Source: Pseudomonadales bacterium (GTDB taxonomy: Bacteria; Pseudomonadota; Gammaproteobacteria; Pseudomonadales; Azotimanducaceae). Taken from it: a stretch of 56,712 bases of DNA. Location: assembly GCA_023300545.1 (NCBI GenBank), contig JALZVT010000023.1, positions 1 to 56,712 on the forward strand, read 5' to 3'. How positions within the stretch are numbered: the first letter of the stretch is position 1; every line of letters begins with the position of its first letter. The notes under the pieces were generated by a model. The model was not told the DNA's origin and did not search any database. It saw only the letters and a program-made list of their open reading frames with translations. Below are positions 20,790-29,868 of the stretch, piece after piece. The translations under genes and the position numbers were made by a program.

Positions 20790-22205
20790 CTACTCCACGA
20801 TCTTCAGATAGTCCCCAGCCGTCGGCTCGCCATACGGATGGTCGCCATTGATCACCCGCAAAATATTTTCACCATCGCGTTTGATCGACGACTTCTTGGC
20901 GAGGTCTCGGTAGGTCATACCAGGCTCCGCTACAATCACCTTAATGGTCTGGCCATTAGCCAGCCGCGCGTCAGCGGATGTCATTGAGCGAAACGAATCC
21001 AGCGTTTTGCGGAACTGCGCCCGAAACACTTCAGGGTCTGCATTGGGGCCAGCGTCACCTTTCAACAAATAAAAGTCGCCGTCTTTCAACACAATCGATA
21101 TCAGCCGCAACTTCGAATCACTGCCGGTGACCGGCGCATCCGCCACATAGGCGGGATAGCTGTTTACCGTGAGCTCTTCGCCCTTGGTGAGATCATCACG
21201 TTTGAGGGTATCTTCCAGATAGGCCTTGGGTGTCTTGGCCTTACCGCCGCCCTGACGTTGCACCGTTATCAGACCATCCTTCGAACCCCCTGGGGCTCCA
21301 CCTTCAATCACGGTGCCCGTGTTAATCACACCCCAGTCCTTCGGAAACTCAACCACAATCCGCAACACAGAATGATAGTAGGTAGAGCCTTTAACCAGAC
21401 CGGTCGCAGACTCATCGCCATACACCAGACCGTCCATTAACTCCCAAAAATCACCAACGGGTTCAGCCAATTCATCCGGCATTAAATGCTGGTTGGCCAT
21501 CACCAGTTCAAACAGGCGCTTGTCGTTTTTGGGGTGCGACGTAAACAGACCGTGATATCGCGGCACCGCGTTCGTCTTTGATTTCTCGAACAGCTCACGA
21601 TCTTTCAGCACCTGAATGCCGTCGATCATCGACATTGGGTTATAGCCAGCCTTCGCTAAAAACTCGCCACCATAAGCGTCTGCCTCCAGCTCAAGTTCCC
21701 GACCAAACCCGGACGTAACCGTGGCGGTTGTCGCGCTGGCCAGATCTCCGACCGCCCCTGTACCGGTAATAATCGAGCCCAACAAGCCGGCGACCCAGCC
21801 CAGCCGGCTGAGGCGGTTCTGGCGTTTTGAGTGGCGGCCAACAACGTGTCCGATTTCATGCCCAATAATACCGGCGAGCTCGCCTTCGCTGTTCAGCGAG
21901 GCAATTATTCCCCGGTGAAAGAAGATATAGCCATCTGGCGTGGCAAACGCATTGAAGGTTTCATCGTCGATAATATTGAAATGGAATTCGCCCTTGATCT
22001 TGGACGTATCAAGAATGCGTTGGGCAATGGCCCGCACGTAGGCATTCCACTCCGGGTCATCGTAAAGACCATTCTTCTTTTTGAGTTCAGCGAGCAGTTT
22101 TTCGCCATACCCGGCCGCGGACGCAGACGACGTGCCGCTAACCGCCACAACCGCAAGGATTGCCGCCAATAAAAACGGGGAAAACCATCTGGCCCAACTA
22201 CGCAC
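20790..22205 (-). CDS. M48 family periplasmic metalloprotease
   Basis: A 471-residue zinc protease with an N-terminal signal peptide (FLLAAILAVVAVSGTSSASA|A). The HEIGH zinc motif is at residues 116-120 (GIIGHEIGHVVGRHS), and the third ligand region is ELEADAYGGEFLAKAGYNP. It belongs to the BepA/LoiP-like M48 group that clears misassembled envelope proteins, but has no obvious TPR repeats. The C-terminal part (GQTIKVIVAEPGMTYRDLAK... and a final GDYLKIVE) resembles a degenerate LysM-like module, suggesting peptidoglycan contact. It sits between mrcA and rpmE. Substrates are unknown. Confidence 0.88.
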   Translation of the reverse strand: MRSWARWFSPFLLAAILAVVAVSGTSSASAAGYGEKLLAELKKKNGLYDDPEWNAYVRAIAQRILDTSKIKGEFHFNIIDDETFNAFATPDGYIFFHRGIIASLNSEGELAGIIGHEIGHVVGRHSKRQNRLSRLGWVAGLLGSIITGTGAVGDLASATTATVTSGFGRELELEADAYGGEFLAKAGYNPMSMIDGIQVLKDRELFEKSKTNAVPRYHGLFTSHPKNDKRLFELVMANQHLMPDELAEPVGDFWELMDGLVYGDESATGLVKGSTYYHSVLRIVVEFPKDWGVINTGTVIEGGAPGGSKDGLITVQRQGGGKAKTPKAYLEDTLKRDDLTKGEELTVNSYPAYVADAPVTGSDSKLRLISIVLKDGDFYLLKGDAGPNADPEVFRAQFRKTLDSFRSMTSADARLANGQTIKVIVAEPGMTYRDLAKKSSIKRDGENILRVINGDHPYGEPTAGDYLKIVE

Positions 22206-22408
22206 AACCCTCTCCTGTTAACAGCCCGAGTCCGAACAGAACTCAATATCCAACACTACAGCTAAAACTACCGCACCTTTTGCCAACCACAGCTGAACGA
22301 GGTTGTGCTGCCTAAGCTTAGAGGGGGAATTTCGCGAAAAGTGCCCAACATACCCAATGCGAGATTGAGCCCTGATCGGACAGTCTGGGGAATCAGATTG
22401 AGGAAGCA

Positions 22409-22430
22409 CGCGAACGCCGGGGCGTTCGCG
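22409..22430 (-). terminator. Stem-loop downstream of rpmE
   Basis: On the minus strand CGCGAACGC pairs perfectly with GCGTTCGCG around a 4-base loop, about 20 bases after the L31 stop. The sequence after it (GTGCTTCCTC) has only a weak T-run. Its position suggests a transcript end for rpmE, possibly Rho-assisted. Confidence 0.5.
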
Positions 22431-22449
22431 GGTAGACGCAAGACGAGCT

Positions 22450-22740
22450 CTAGGCGGCGTCGTTCTTTGCTGCAGCAGCAGCTTCTTCAGCGTCTTCTTT
22501 GGCTGCGACAGCCGCTTTCTCATTAGTCACGGCAGACCCTCGAGCGCCAAAACGCTTGCGATAGCGCTCTACGCGGCCACCTGAGTCGAGAATCTTCTGC
22601 TTGCCGGTATAAAACGGGTGGCATGAGGAGCACACATCAAGGTGCAGATCTTCGCAGGTCGTTGAGCTGGTATCGATGATGTTACCGCAGCTGCAAGTCG
22701 CCTTGATGGGCTCGTAATTTGGATGAATCTCGGCTTTCAT
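22450..22740 (-). CDS. rpmE: 50S ribosomal protein L31 (zinc-binding form)
   Basis: A 96-residue protein. The first 70 residues match bacterial L31: [20 protein letters not shown], then [28 protein letters not shown]. The Cys residues at CSCG and CSSC mark the zinc-binding (C+) type. The last 20 or so residues form an Ala/Glu/Lys-rich tail ([21 protein letters not shown]) that extends beyond the usual length and looks unstructured or helical. A stem-loop follows the gene. Confidence 0.96.
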   Translation of the reverse strand: MKAEIHPNYEPIKATCSCGNIIDTSSTTCEDLHLDVCSSCHPFYTGKQKILDSGGRVERYRKRFGARGSAVTNEKAAVAAKEDAEEAAAAAKNDAA

Positions 22741-22852
22741 GATGACCTGCCTAACGTGTGCGCTACTTTTTCAGGGCGGCGAGTCTACCAAAGTAGTCGC
22801 CCTCGTCAATAGAGCTAATTTCAACAATCCGTCTCGACCGCCAGCCCAGGGG

Positions 22853-23623
22853 CTAGAAAACCGTGTAGCCACCATCGACGCAAACCTCTTGCCCCGTGTG
22901 ATAAGTCTGGCCGGGGTCGGCCAAAAAGGCCCCCACTTCGCGAAACTCGGCTGGATCGGCCCAACGCCGAACCGGCGTACGCTTGATGGTTGCGTTACGA
23001 AACACGTCGCTCTCATAGCCGCCGCTGGCCAATTCGGTAATGGTCCAGCCCGGCAACAGCGAATTCACCCTGATCTTATGTCGCGCCATACCCACCGCGA
23101 GCGCCCGCACCAGGCCGTTGAGCGCTGTCTTCGCCGTACCGTAGGCCTCGTTACCCGCGGCACCATGCACCGCCGAGGTGGATGAAACCGCGACTAAAGA
23201 GCCGCCTTCGCCCTGACTGATCAGTCGCTTAGAGGCCTCGCGCAGCGTCAAAAATACGCCATCGAGATTAACCGTCATGACCTCTCGCCACTCGTCGAGG
23301 CTCAGATCAACAAAGGGCGTGCCCGTGCCACCACGGCCCGCATTCGCAAACAGTCCGTCCATACGGCCCATGTCGCTCACGGTCTGATCCATGGTGTCGA
23401 TAATGGCCTTTTCGTCCCCCACGTCGCAGACGTAAGCAGACGCCTTCCCGCCATGTTCGTCGGTGATTGCCGTGAGCTTGTCGAGGGCATCCGCATTTTT
23501 CTGTGGGTTGCGCCCCCAAATGGCAAGGCTGCCGCCTGACATCGCAATGCCTTCAGCCATGCCGAGGCCAATGCCGCCGTTGCCGCCTGTGACGATGAAT
23601 ACTTTTCCGGTGAGATCTATCAT
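22853..23623 (-). CDS. Short-chain dehydrogenase/reductase (SDR)
   Basis: A 256-residue classical SDR oxidoreductase. The cofactor motif is VTGGNGGIGLG (residues 11-21), the NAG motif is NAGRGG, and the catalytic Ser and Tyr-x-x-x-Lys are in VAVSSTSAVHGAAGNEAYGTAK. The C-terminal DPGQTYHTGQEVCVDGGYTVF is typical. I start at the ATG at 23623 (MIDLTGKVFIVTGG), where SDR enzymes usually begin; the frame is open upstream to 23686. The substrate is unknown. It is divergent from priA and not part of the usual rpmE-priA neighbourhood, so it may be a local insertion. Confidence 0.9.
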   Translation of the reverse strand: MIDLTGKVFIVTGGNGGIGLGMAEGIAMSGGSLAIWGRNPQKNADALDKLTAITDEHGGKASAYVCDVGDEKAIIDTMDQTVSDMGRMDGLFANAGRGGTGTPFVDLSLDEWREVMTVNLDGVFLTLREASKRLISQGEGGSLVAVSSTSAVHGAAGNEAYGTAKTALNGLVRALAVGMARHKIRVNSLLPGWTITELASGGYESDVFRNATIKRTPVRRWADPAEFREVGAFLADPGQTYHTGQEVCVDGGYTVF

Positions 23624-23731
23624 CCCCTGATCATCGGGTTGCGATCGGTTCCTGTCAAACACCCACTGCAGCCGCACCCACAACATCGCGCGGGCATTGT
23701 CTCCACCACCTCACTCGACCACCATGGGCGG

Positions 23732-25999
23732 GTGAATTCTCCTTCTGACAGCAACGATCTGTTTCCAACAGCGGTTGACGCTCTTGTGTTTGTGCAAGTC
23801 GCCGTGGCACGCCCGTTACGCAGCCTGTTCGACTATCAAGTGCCCCCAGGCATGGCGCTTCCGGTACTCGGCGCGCGCGTGCTCGCGCCCTTTGGCAACA
23901 GCAAAATAATCGGTGTCGTACTCGGTCACGATCGACCCGAAGACCCGTCCCGTACGAAACAGTTAATTGAACTGCTCGACGTAACGCCGGCACTCCCCGC
24001 AGAACTACTGGATGTGGCTCGCTGGCTGGCCAACTACTATCAACACCCCATTGGCGAAGTCTGTGGCAATCTGCTGCCCACACTTGCCCGCCGGGGCAAA
24101 CCGATGACCGTTCCCAGCGAAGAAGCCTGGGTGTGTGCGCCAGATATCAGCCCAGCAGACGCCAAGGCCACCATCGGCCGCGCGGCACGCCAAATTGAGC
24201 TGTTCGACTATTTATACAGCGCGCAGAACAAACCAGCCGGCGCTGAAAGTTCACCCACCGCACTCACCACCCAACAACTCAAAGACGCAGGCTTCGCCCG
24301 CGCACTCATCAACGCGTTGCTTGAAAAACGCTGTATCGAGCCACGCCCACAAGTGCCCGGGTCCACGCTGATCAATGCCAACCCAAAAGGCCTCGAACTC
24401 ACTGACGAACAAAGCCAAGCACTCAACGCGCTACTGAAAGATCAGCACAACTACGCAACGCATCTGTTGTACGGGGTCACCGGCAGCGGTAAAACCGAGG
24501 TCTATCTGCAAGCCATTACCAAGGTGCTGGGCAGCGGTCGGCAGGTGCTGGTGCTGATTCCAGAAATTGCGCTCACCCCGCAAACCGTTGCTCGATTTCG
24601 AGATCGCTTTGGCGCTGCGGCCGCGCTTCACAGCCAAATCGGCGACACCGAGCGCTTACGCATCTGGCTAAGGGCACGCGATGGTCTTGAGCCACTGTTA
24701 ATTGGTACCCGCTCCGCCATTCTCACGCCCTTCAAAAATCTGGGCCTGATCATTGTCGACGAAGAGCATGACCCGTCTTTCAAGCAAGGCGACGGCCTGC
24801 GCTATTCGGCCCGGGATCTGGCCGTAAAGCGAGCCCGCGATCTGAATATTCCGCTGCTACTCGGCAGCGCTACGCCTGCTCTAGAAACGCTGCACAACGC
24901 TCGCAGCGGTCGTTACCAACAAAGTCTGATGGTCACGCGACCCGGCGGTGCGCAGCTACCCAGCATGCGCTTGCTCGATATTCGCGGGGTGCGCCTGCGA
25001 GAAGGCCTATCGCCAGAGCTCGTTAATCTGATTGCCAAACACATTGAGGCGGGCAACCAGGCGCTGGTCTTCCTCAACCGCCGCGGCTACGCACCCACCT
25101 ACCTATGCGGCTCATGCCAATGGCAGGCCTGCTGTCCAGACTGCGAAGCGCGCTATACGCTGCACAACAACCCGCGCACGCTGCGCTGCCACCACTGTGG
25201 CCGGCGTAGCTCGGTACCGGCGGTATGCGGTGGTTGCGGCTCCGCCTCGTTGATTCCGATTGGCGCCGGCACCCAACGCACCGAAGAGGCGCTGGCAGAG
25301 CGCTTTCCTGACACCAATCTGATTCGCGTCGACCGCGACACCACGCGCACGGCAAAACGCCTCGAAGCCCAGCTCGACGAAATCAACAAGGGCGAACCCG
25401 CCTTACTTGTCGGCACCCAAATGCTGGCCAAGGGCCATCACTTTCCGGCGGTGACTCTGGTCGCTATTCTGGACGCTGACGCCGGTTTTCTGGCCGCTGA
25501 CTATCGCGCGCCCGAACGCACCGCCGCCCTGATCATGCAGGTCGCTGGCAGAGCGGGTCGCGCAGAGCGCCCTGGTGAGGTAGTTATCCAGAGCCTGCAT
25601 CCAACAAACCCGGTGCTGACATCGCTTATCCACGGCGGCTTCAGCGCGTTTGCCGACACTGAGCTTGAGCACCGCAAAACCGGTGGCATGCCCCCGTTTC
25701 GACCCATCGCAATGCTGCGTGCAGATGGCCTGAGCCCTACCGAACCCGAGGCCCTGCTGCGAACCATGGTCAGCGGCATTACCGACACCTTTGCCGCTGA
25801 GCAGGGGTTGCAGATTCTCGGCCCGGTCCCCGCGCCAATGGGTCGAGTGGCCGGGCGATTTCGCGCCCAAATGATGCTGACCGCCACAACCCGCAAGGCC
25901 CTGCACGGAGCGCTGCGACAGATTGTCACCACGGCGCCACCCTCTCGGCATGGCAAACTCAGCTGGTCCCTCGACGTTGACCCCTACGACACCTATTAA
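23732..25999 (+). CDS. priA: Primosomal replication restart helicase
   Basis: A superfamily 2 3'-5' DNA helicase that reloads the replisome at stalled forks. An N-terminal 3'-DNA-binding domain (VAVARPLRSLFDYQVPPG) precedes Walker A GVTGSGKTEVYLQ and Walker B DEEHD. The zinc-binding insert has paired cysteines (CGSCQWQACCPDC and CHHCGRR, CGGCGS), followed by the helicase C-terminal motifs QVAGRAGRAERPG. The start is uncertain: GTG at 23732 gives 755 residues; the frame extends to a TTG at 23639, 15 bases from the SDR start, which looks too close, and GTG at 23786 is also possible. None has a strong ribosome-binding site. Confidence 0.95.
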   Translation: MNSPSDSNDLFPTAVDALVFVQVAVARPLRSLFDYQVPPGMALPVLGARVLAPFGNSKIIGVVLGHDRPEDPSRTKQLIELLDVTPALPAELLDVARWLANYYQHPIGEVCGNLLPTLARRGKPMTVPSEEAWVCAPDISPADAKATIGRAARQIELFDYLYSAQNKPAGAESSPTALTTQQLKDAGFARALINALLEKRCIEPRPQVPGSTLINANPKGLELTDEQSQALNALLKDQHNYATHLLYGVTGSGKTEVYLQAITKVLGSGRQVLVLIPEIALTPQTVARFRDRFGAAAALHSQIGDTERLRIWLRARDGLEPLLIGTRSAILTPFKNLGLIIVDEEHDPSFKQGDGLRYSARDLAVKRARDLNIPLLLGSATPALETLHNARSGRYQQSLMVTRPGGAQLPSMRLLDIRGVRLREGLSPELVNLIAKHIEAGNQALVFLNRRGYAPTYLCGSCQWQACCPDCEARYTLHNNPRTLRCHHCGRRSSVPAVCGGCGSASLIPIGAGTQRTEEALAERFPDTNLIRVDRDTTRTAKRLEAQLDEINKGEPALLVGTQMLAKGHHFPAVTLVAILDADAGFLAADYRAPERTAALIMQVAGRAGRAERPGEVVIQSLHPTNPVLTSLIHGGFSAFADTELEHRKTGGMPPFRPIAMLRADGLSPTEPEALLRTMVSGITDTFAAEQGLQILGPVPAPMGRVAGRFRAQMMLTATTRKALHGALRQIVTTAPPSRHGKLSWSLDVDPYDTY

Positions 26000-26030
26000 A
26001 TAGGCAAGCGGATGCCTATCATGCGCCGCG

Positions 26031-26642
26031 ATGGCTCACGACTTCGCCAAGCGCTCTCGCTCTCGCGCAACTAAACCGTCCCCAAGCCGCTTCAGCCTGG
26101 GCAGCTTTGTATTGGGCATCGTGGTCGGGGTCGGACTGTTTCTTGCCGGCGCTTACGGCCCTGAGTTGCTGCAGGCTCGCACCGAACAAAATGCCAAGGC
26201 CACAAAGCCCGAGCAAGCGGCCGACCCCACCGCAAACAACACCGACCCCAATGACAAGCAGCTCGCGCCGGCAGAGCCCAGCGTCGAATTTGTGTTTCGT
26301 GACTTGCTCGGCGAGGACGGCGTAGATCCTGACTTAACGGCCTACCAAAGCGAAATTGACGCCGCCCGTAAAGCCGCTCCAGATCAACCACCGCAGGCCG
26401 TCAGTTTCCTGCTGCAGTCGGGCTCGTTTCAGATAAAAGCAGACGCCGAGAGCCGACGTGGCTCGCTGCTGCTGCTGAACCTGCCGGCGAACATTGTCGA
26501 AGCCCAGATCGATAACAGAATCTGGTATCGGGTGATCGTCGGCCCATACGCCCAACGCGGTCAGGCCCAGCAGGCCGTCGCCCGCCTCAAGGCCAACAAC
26601 ATCACTTCAATCTGGATGGAACGCCCAGTGGCCGAAGGCTAA
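26031..26642 (+). CDS. SPOR domain membrane protein (FtsN-like)
   Basis: A 203-residue bitopic protein. A basic N-terminus (MAHDFAKRSRSRATKPSPSR) is followed by one transmembrane helix (GSFVLGIVVGVGLFLAGAY), a linker, and a C-terminal SPOR domain (VSFLLQSGSFQIKADAESRR through WYRVIVGPYAQRGQAQQAVARL). This is FtsN-like topology; SPOR domains bind septal glycan strands lacking stem peptides. It lies between priA and hslV, as in Pseudomonas-type genomes. It lacks a recognisable FtsA-binding DYVRR-type peptide, so I do not call it FtsN outright. Confidence 0.85.
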   Translation: MAHDFAKRSRSRATKPSPSRFSLGSFVLGIVVGVGLFLAGAYGPELLQARTEQNAKATKPEQAADPTANNTDPNDKQLAPAEPSVEFVFRDLLGEDGVDPDLTAYQSEIDAARKAAPDQPPQAVSFLLQSGSFQIKADAESRRGSLLLLNLPANIVEAQIDNRIWYRVIVGPYAQRGQAQQAVARLKANNITSIWMERPVAEG

Positions 26643-26649
26643 CCCCTGT

Positions 26650-26676
26650 CTTGATTTAATCTGCATCGCCCCAAAC
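26650..26676 (+). promoter_or_regulatory. Sigma-32-like heat-shock promoter of hslVU
   Basis: CTTGAT (26650-26655) is followed after 13 bases by CCCCAAAC (26669-26676). This resembles the sigma-32 pattern CTTGAA with CCCCAT-T and the right spacing. It lies 45 bases before the hslV start, and hslVU is a classical heat-shock operon. Confidence 0.65.
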
Positions 26677-26720
26677 ACCATTGCTTCAGCTACCTTTTAC
26701 GCATTATCAAGAGGCCCACA

Positions 26721-27272
26721 TTGAAAATCGAATTTCACGCCACCACCATCCTCAGCGTGCGCAGCCCTGAACGGGTCGTGGTAGGCGGCGATGGTCAGGT
26801 TTCGATGGGCAACACGGTCGCCAAGAGCAACGCCCGAAAAGTTCGGCGCCTGTACAACGACACCGTGCTGGCCGGGTTCGCCGGCAGCACCGCTGACGCC
26901 TTCACTCTATTTGAACGCTTCGAAGGCCAGCTCGAAAAATATCAAGGCAATCTGGTGCGCGCCGCGGTTGAGCTCGCCAAAGAGTGGCGCGGCGATCGCG
27001 CACTGCGCCAGCTCGAAGCCTTGCTCATCGTGGCCGACGTCGACAGCACACTCATGATCTCGGGCACCGGCGACGTCATCGAACCCGAGGGCGGCCTGGT
27101 GGCCATTGGTTCGGGCGGCCCATTTGCCGAGGCAGCGGGACGCGCGCTAAAACAAAACACAGACATGGATCCAGAAACCATTGTCGATCGCGCGCTGCAC
27201 ATTGCCGGCGACATTTGCATCTACACTAATCATAACCTCACCATTGAAGTTCTGGAGATTCCACAGAAATGA
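26721..27272 (+). CDS. hslV: ATP-dependent protease peptidase subunit HslV
   Basis: The 183-residue threonine peptidase of the HslUV proteasome-like protease in the cytosol. The mature enzyme normally starts at Thr-Thr-Ile. Here TTILSVR begins at residue 8 after MKIEFHA, so a 7-residue propeptide must be removed to free Thr8. The conserved [27 protein letters not shown] and [14 protein letters not shown] segments are intact. The start is TTG at 26721, with AGAGG about 8 bases upstream; no in-frame ATG lies close. The stop overlaps the hslU ATG (ATGA), so translation is coupled. Confidence 0.96.
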   Translation: MKIEFHATTILSVRSPERVVVGGDGQVSMGNTVAKSNARKVRRLYNDTVLAGFAGSTADAFTLFERFEGQLEKYQGNLVRAAVELAKEWRGDRALRQLEALLIVADVDSTLMISGTGDVIEPEGGLVAIGSGGPFAEAAGRALKQNTDMDPETIVDRALHIAGDICIYTNHNLTIEVLEIPQK

Positions 27273-28600
27273 TGACCCCTCGAGAAATTGTCCACGAACT
27301 CGACAAGCACATCATCGGCCAGAGCGGCGCCAAACGGTCTGTGGCGATTGCACTGCGCAATCGCTGGCGTCGAATGCAGCTCGATGAGGCCATGCGCGAA
27401 GAAATTACGCCAAAAAATATTCTGATGATCGGCCCTACCGGCGTTGGCAAAACTGAAATAGCCCGCCGGCTGGCGAAGCTCGCCAACGCCCCATTCAGCA
27501 AAGTAGAAGCCACAAAATTCACTGAAGTGGGCTACGTTGGCCGCGATGTCGAATCCATCATCCGTGACCTCGCAGACGCAGCAGTAAAACTGTTGCGCGA
27601 ACAGCAACTCGAGAAGGTCGCTCACCGCGCTGACGATGCCGCGGAAGATCGCATCCTGAATGTACTACTGCCCGAGGCAAGCGGCGCAGGGTTCAGCGTC
27701 GACCGCGACGAACCCACCACAGAAAGCAGCACTCGACAGGTGTTTCGCAAAAAGTTACGGGAAGGCGAGCTCGACGACAAAGAGATAGACATCGACCTCA
27801 CCCCCTCCCAGCTCGGCGTCGAAATTGTCGGCATGCCTGGCATGGAAGAAATGCAGAGCCAATTGCAGGGCATGTTCAGCAACCTGAACAAGGGCAGCAC
27901 CAAGAGCACTCGGATCAAGGTCAAAGACGCACTCAAACGCGTGCGCGAAGAAGAAGCCGCAAAGCTGGTCAACGAAGACGACCTGAAAGCAGAAGCCGTC
28001 ACAGCCGTCGAACAGTCTGGCATCGTGTTCATCGACGAGATTGATAAGGTCGCAAAGCGCGGCGAAACCTCTGGCACAGACGTATCCCGAGAAGGCGTGC
28101 AGCGCGACCTGCTACCACTGATCGAAGGCTGCACCGTGTCAACCAAGTACGGCATGATCAAAACCGATCACATTCTGTTTATTGCCTCCGGCGCCTTCCA
28201 CCTGTCACGCCCCTCAGACCTGATACCCGAATTGCAGGGTCGACTGCCCATTCGAGTCGAACTCGACGCGCTGACGCCCCATGAATTCAAGCGCATTCTC
28301 TCGGAACCAGACGCCTCGCTCACCGAGCAGTACACCGCGTTGCTGGGCACCGAAGGCCTTGAATTGAACTTCACCGACGACGGTTTAGAGCGCATCGCGG
28401 AAATCGCCTGGCACGTTAACGAAAATACCGAGAACATCGGCGCACGGCGTCTGCACACGGTGCTTGAACGACTGCTAGACGATCTATCTTTTGAAGCCGG
28501 TGAGGGTGCAACAAAGAGCATCAGCATTGACGCAAAATTTGTGCAGGACAAGCTCGGCGAGCTGGCGCAAGATCAGGACCTGTCGCGGTTTATTTTGTAG
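27269..28600 (+). CDS. hslU: ATP-dependent protease ATPase subunit HslU
   Basis: The 443-residue AAA+ unfoldase that feeds substrates to HslV. It has the N-terminal [15 protein letters not shown], Walker A GPTGVGKT near residue 57, the pore-loop region [16 protein letters not shown], the I-domain insert (about 110-240), Walker [10 protein letters not shown], sensor and C-terminal DLSRFIL tail that docks into HslV. Length matches the family. Second gene of the heat-shock operon. Confidence 0.97.
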   Translation: MMTPREIVHELDKHIIGQSGAKRSVAIALRNRWRRMQLDEAMREEITPKNILMIGPTGVGKTEIARRLAKLANAPFSKVEATKFTEVGYVGRDVESIIRDLADAAVKLLREQQLEKVAHRADDAAEDRILNVLLPEASGAGFSVDRDEPTTESSTRQVFRKKLREGELDDKEIDIDLTPSQLGVEIVGMPGMEEMQSQLQGMFSNLNKGSTKSTRIKVKDALKRVREEEAAKLVNEDDLKAEAVTAVEQSGIVFIDEIDKVAKRGETSGTDVSREGVQRDLLPLIEGCTVSTKYGMIKTDHILFIASGAFHLSRPSDLIPELQGRLPIRVELDALTPHEFKRILSEPDASLTEQYTALLGTEGLELNFTDDGLERIAEIAWHVNENTENIGARRLHTVLERLLDDLSFEAGEGATKSISIDAKFVQDKLGELAQDQDLSRFIL

Positions 28601-28611
28601 AGCGTACCCGG

Positions 28612-29007
28612 TTGTCTGCACCCACTAACATTACCTATCGCAAAAAGGCTCGCGAGCTTGTCGTGACCTTCACCGACACGCAATTTGCGTTGTCAGCCGA
28701 ATACCTGCGCGTTTATTCGCCGTCAGCCGAGGTTCGCGGCCACGGTCCTGAAGAGCGCAAGCTTGTCAGTGGCAAGAAGCACGTTGCACTCGCTGATATC
28801 GAAGCGGTGGGCAACTACGCCATTCGCCTGACCTTCGACGACGGCCACGACACCGGACTGTACGCCTGGGACTATCTCCGCGAGTTGCACGATGAGCACG
28901 AGCGCTATTGGGGCGAATACATGAAAGAACTGAAAATGGCCAACGCGTCACGCCTGCCAACCATTCCCCTCGCCGGCGGCGCAGGCGTCGGCAGCTGGAA
29001 GCCCTAA
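28612..29007 (+). CDS. DUF971 / gamma-butyrobetaine hydroxylase-like N-terminal domain protein
   Basis: A 131-residue stand-alone DUF971 domain: VTFTDTQFALSAEYLRVYSP, GHGPEERKLVSGKKHVAL and GHDTGLYAWDYLRELHDEHE. In gamma-butyrobetaine hydroxylase this domain precedes the catalytic part; alone its role is not settled, though related domains occur in iron-sulfur scaffold contexts. The start is TTG at 28612, 11 bases after hslU; the stop overlaps the ubiE ATG by one base (TAATG). Its placement between hslU and ubiE is conserved in many gammaproteobacteria. Confidence 0.85.
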   Translation: MSAPTNITYRKKARELVVTFTDTQFALSAEYLRVYSPSAEVRGHGPEERKLVSGKKHVALADIEAVGNYAIRLTFDDGHDTGLYAWDYLRELHDEHERYWGEYMKELKMANASRLPTIPLAGGAGVGSWKP

Positions 29008-29858
29008 TGGCTGTTTATAAAGCCGCCGCAGGCGCGGCAGATCGCGTTGTAGGGCGTGGTTCTAATACGGCCGCAGAGGCAGGTTCTAATAGTACCGCAG
29101 GCGCGGGCGCAACAGATCATGCTGAGGTTGATTTTGGGTTTGAGCGGGTGAGTCCAGCGGAGAAAACGCGCCGGGTTGCCGGGGTATTCTCAAGCGTCGC
29201 CAAACGCTACGACCTCATGAACGACCTGATGTCCTTTGGCACCCACCGCCTCATGAAACGCATGGTGATGGAAATGTCTGGCTTGCGCACTGGCAATCGC
29301 CATCTCGATCTGGCGGGCGGCACCGGTGACATTGCCAAACTGGCAAGCCCAATTGTTGGCGATACCGGTCAGGTAGTACTCGCTGACATCAACGCAGAAA
29401 TGCTCGAAGTGGGTCGCGAACGCTTGCTCGACGCGGGTATCACCAACGCCCGTGCCTGTCAGGCAAACGCCGAATATCTGCCCTTTGCTGACAACCAGTT
29501 CGACTGCGTCACAATTGGCTTTGGCCTGCGCAACGTCACCGATAAAGACCGTGCGCTACGAGAAATGTGTCGCGTACTGCGCCCGGGTGGCGTGCTGCTG
29601 GTGTTGGAATTTTCGCACATCGAAAATCCGGTACTGCGTGGGGCCTATCAGAGCTTTCAGGCACTCTGGCCCAGCGCAGGCAAAGCCTTGGTGGGTGACG
29701 CTGAGTCTTACAAATATCTGGTCGAGTCGATTCGGGTTCACCCTAAACAAAGCGCGCTCAAACTGATGATCAAAGACGCCGGCTTCAATGACGCAAGCGT
29801 CGACAACCTGGTCGGCGGCGCAGCCGCGATTCACCGCGGCATCAAGCCCGCGAACTAG
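29007..29858 (+). CDS. ubiE: Ubiquinone/menaquinone biosynthesis C-methyltransferase
   Basis: A 283-residue SAM-dependent methyltransferase of quinone biosynthesis. The core motifs HLDLAGGTGDIAKL, VLADINAEML, CQANAEYLPFADNQFD, IGFGLRNVTDKDRALREM and VLRPGGVLLVLEFSHIENP are all present, with C-terminal GGAAAIHRGIKP. Relative to the E. coli enzyme it has about 30 extra N-terminal residues of Gly/Ala/Ser/Thr-rich sequence before the conserved FGFERVSPAEKTRRV. ATG at 29007 overlaps the DUF971 stop. No later start codon keeps the FGF motif. Confidence 0.96.
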   Translation: MAVYKAAAGAADRVVGRGSNTAAEAGSNSTAGAGATDHAEVDFGFERVSPAEKTRRVAGVFSSVAKRYDLMNDLMSFGTHRLMKRMVMEMSGLRTGNRHLDLAGGTGDIAKLASPIVGDTGQVVLADINAEMLEVGRERLLDAGITNARACQANAEYLPFADNQFDCVTIGFGLRNVTDKDRALREMCRVLRPGGVLLVLEFSHIENPVLRGAYQSFQALWPSAGKALVGDAESYKYLVESIRVHPKQSALKLMIKDAGFNDASVDNLVGGAAAIHRGIKPAN

Positions 29859-29868
29859 CCGTAACCCA

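Noticed and set aside
23639-23731. TTG-initiated N-terminal extension of PriA
   Set aside because: Starts 15 bases from the divergent SDR start, has no ribosome-binding site and adds residues not typical of PriA.
25403-25951. 182-codon minus-strand frame inside priA
   Set aside because: Antisense to the conserved helicase motifs of PriA.
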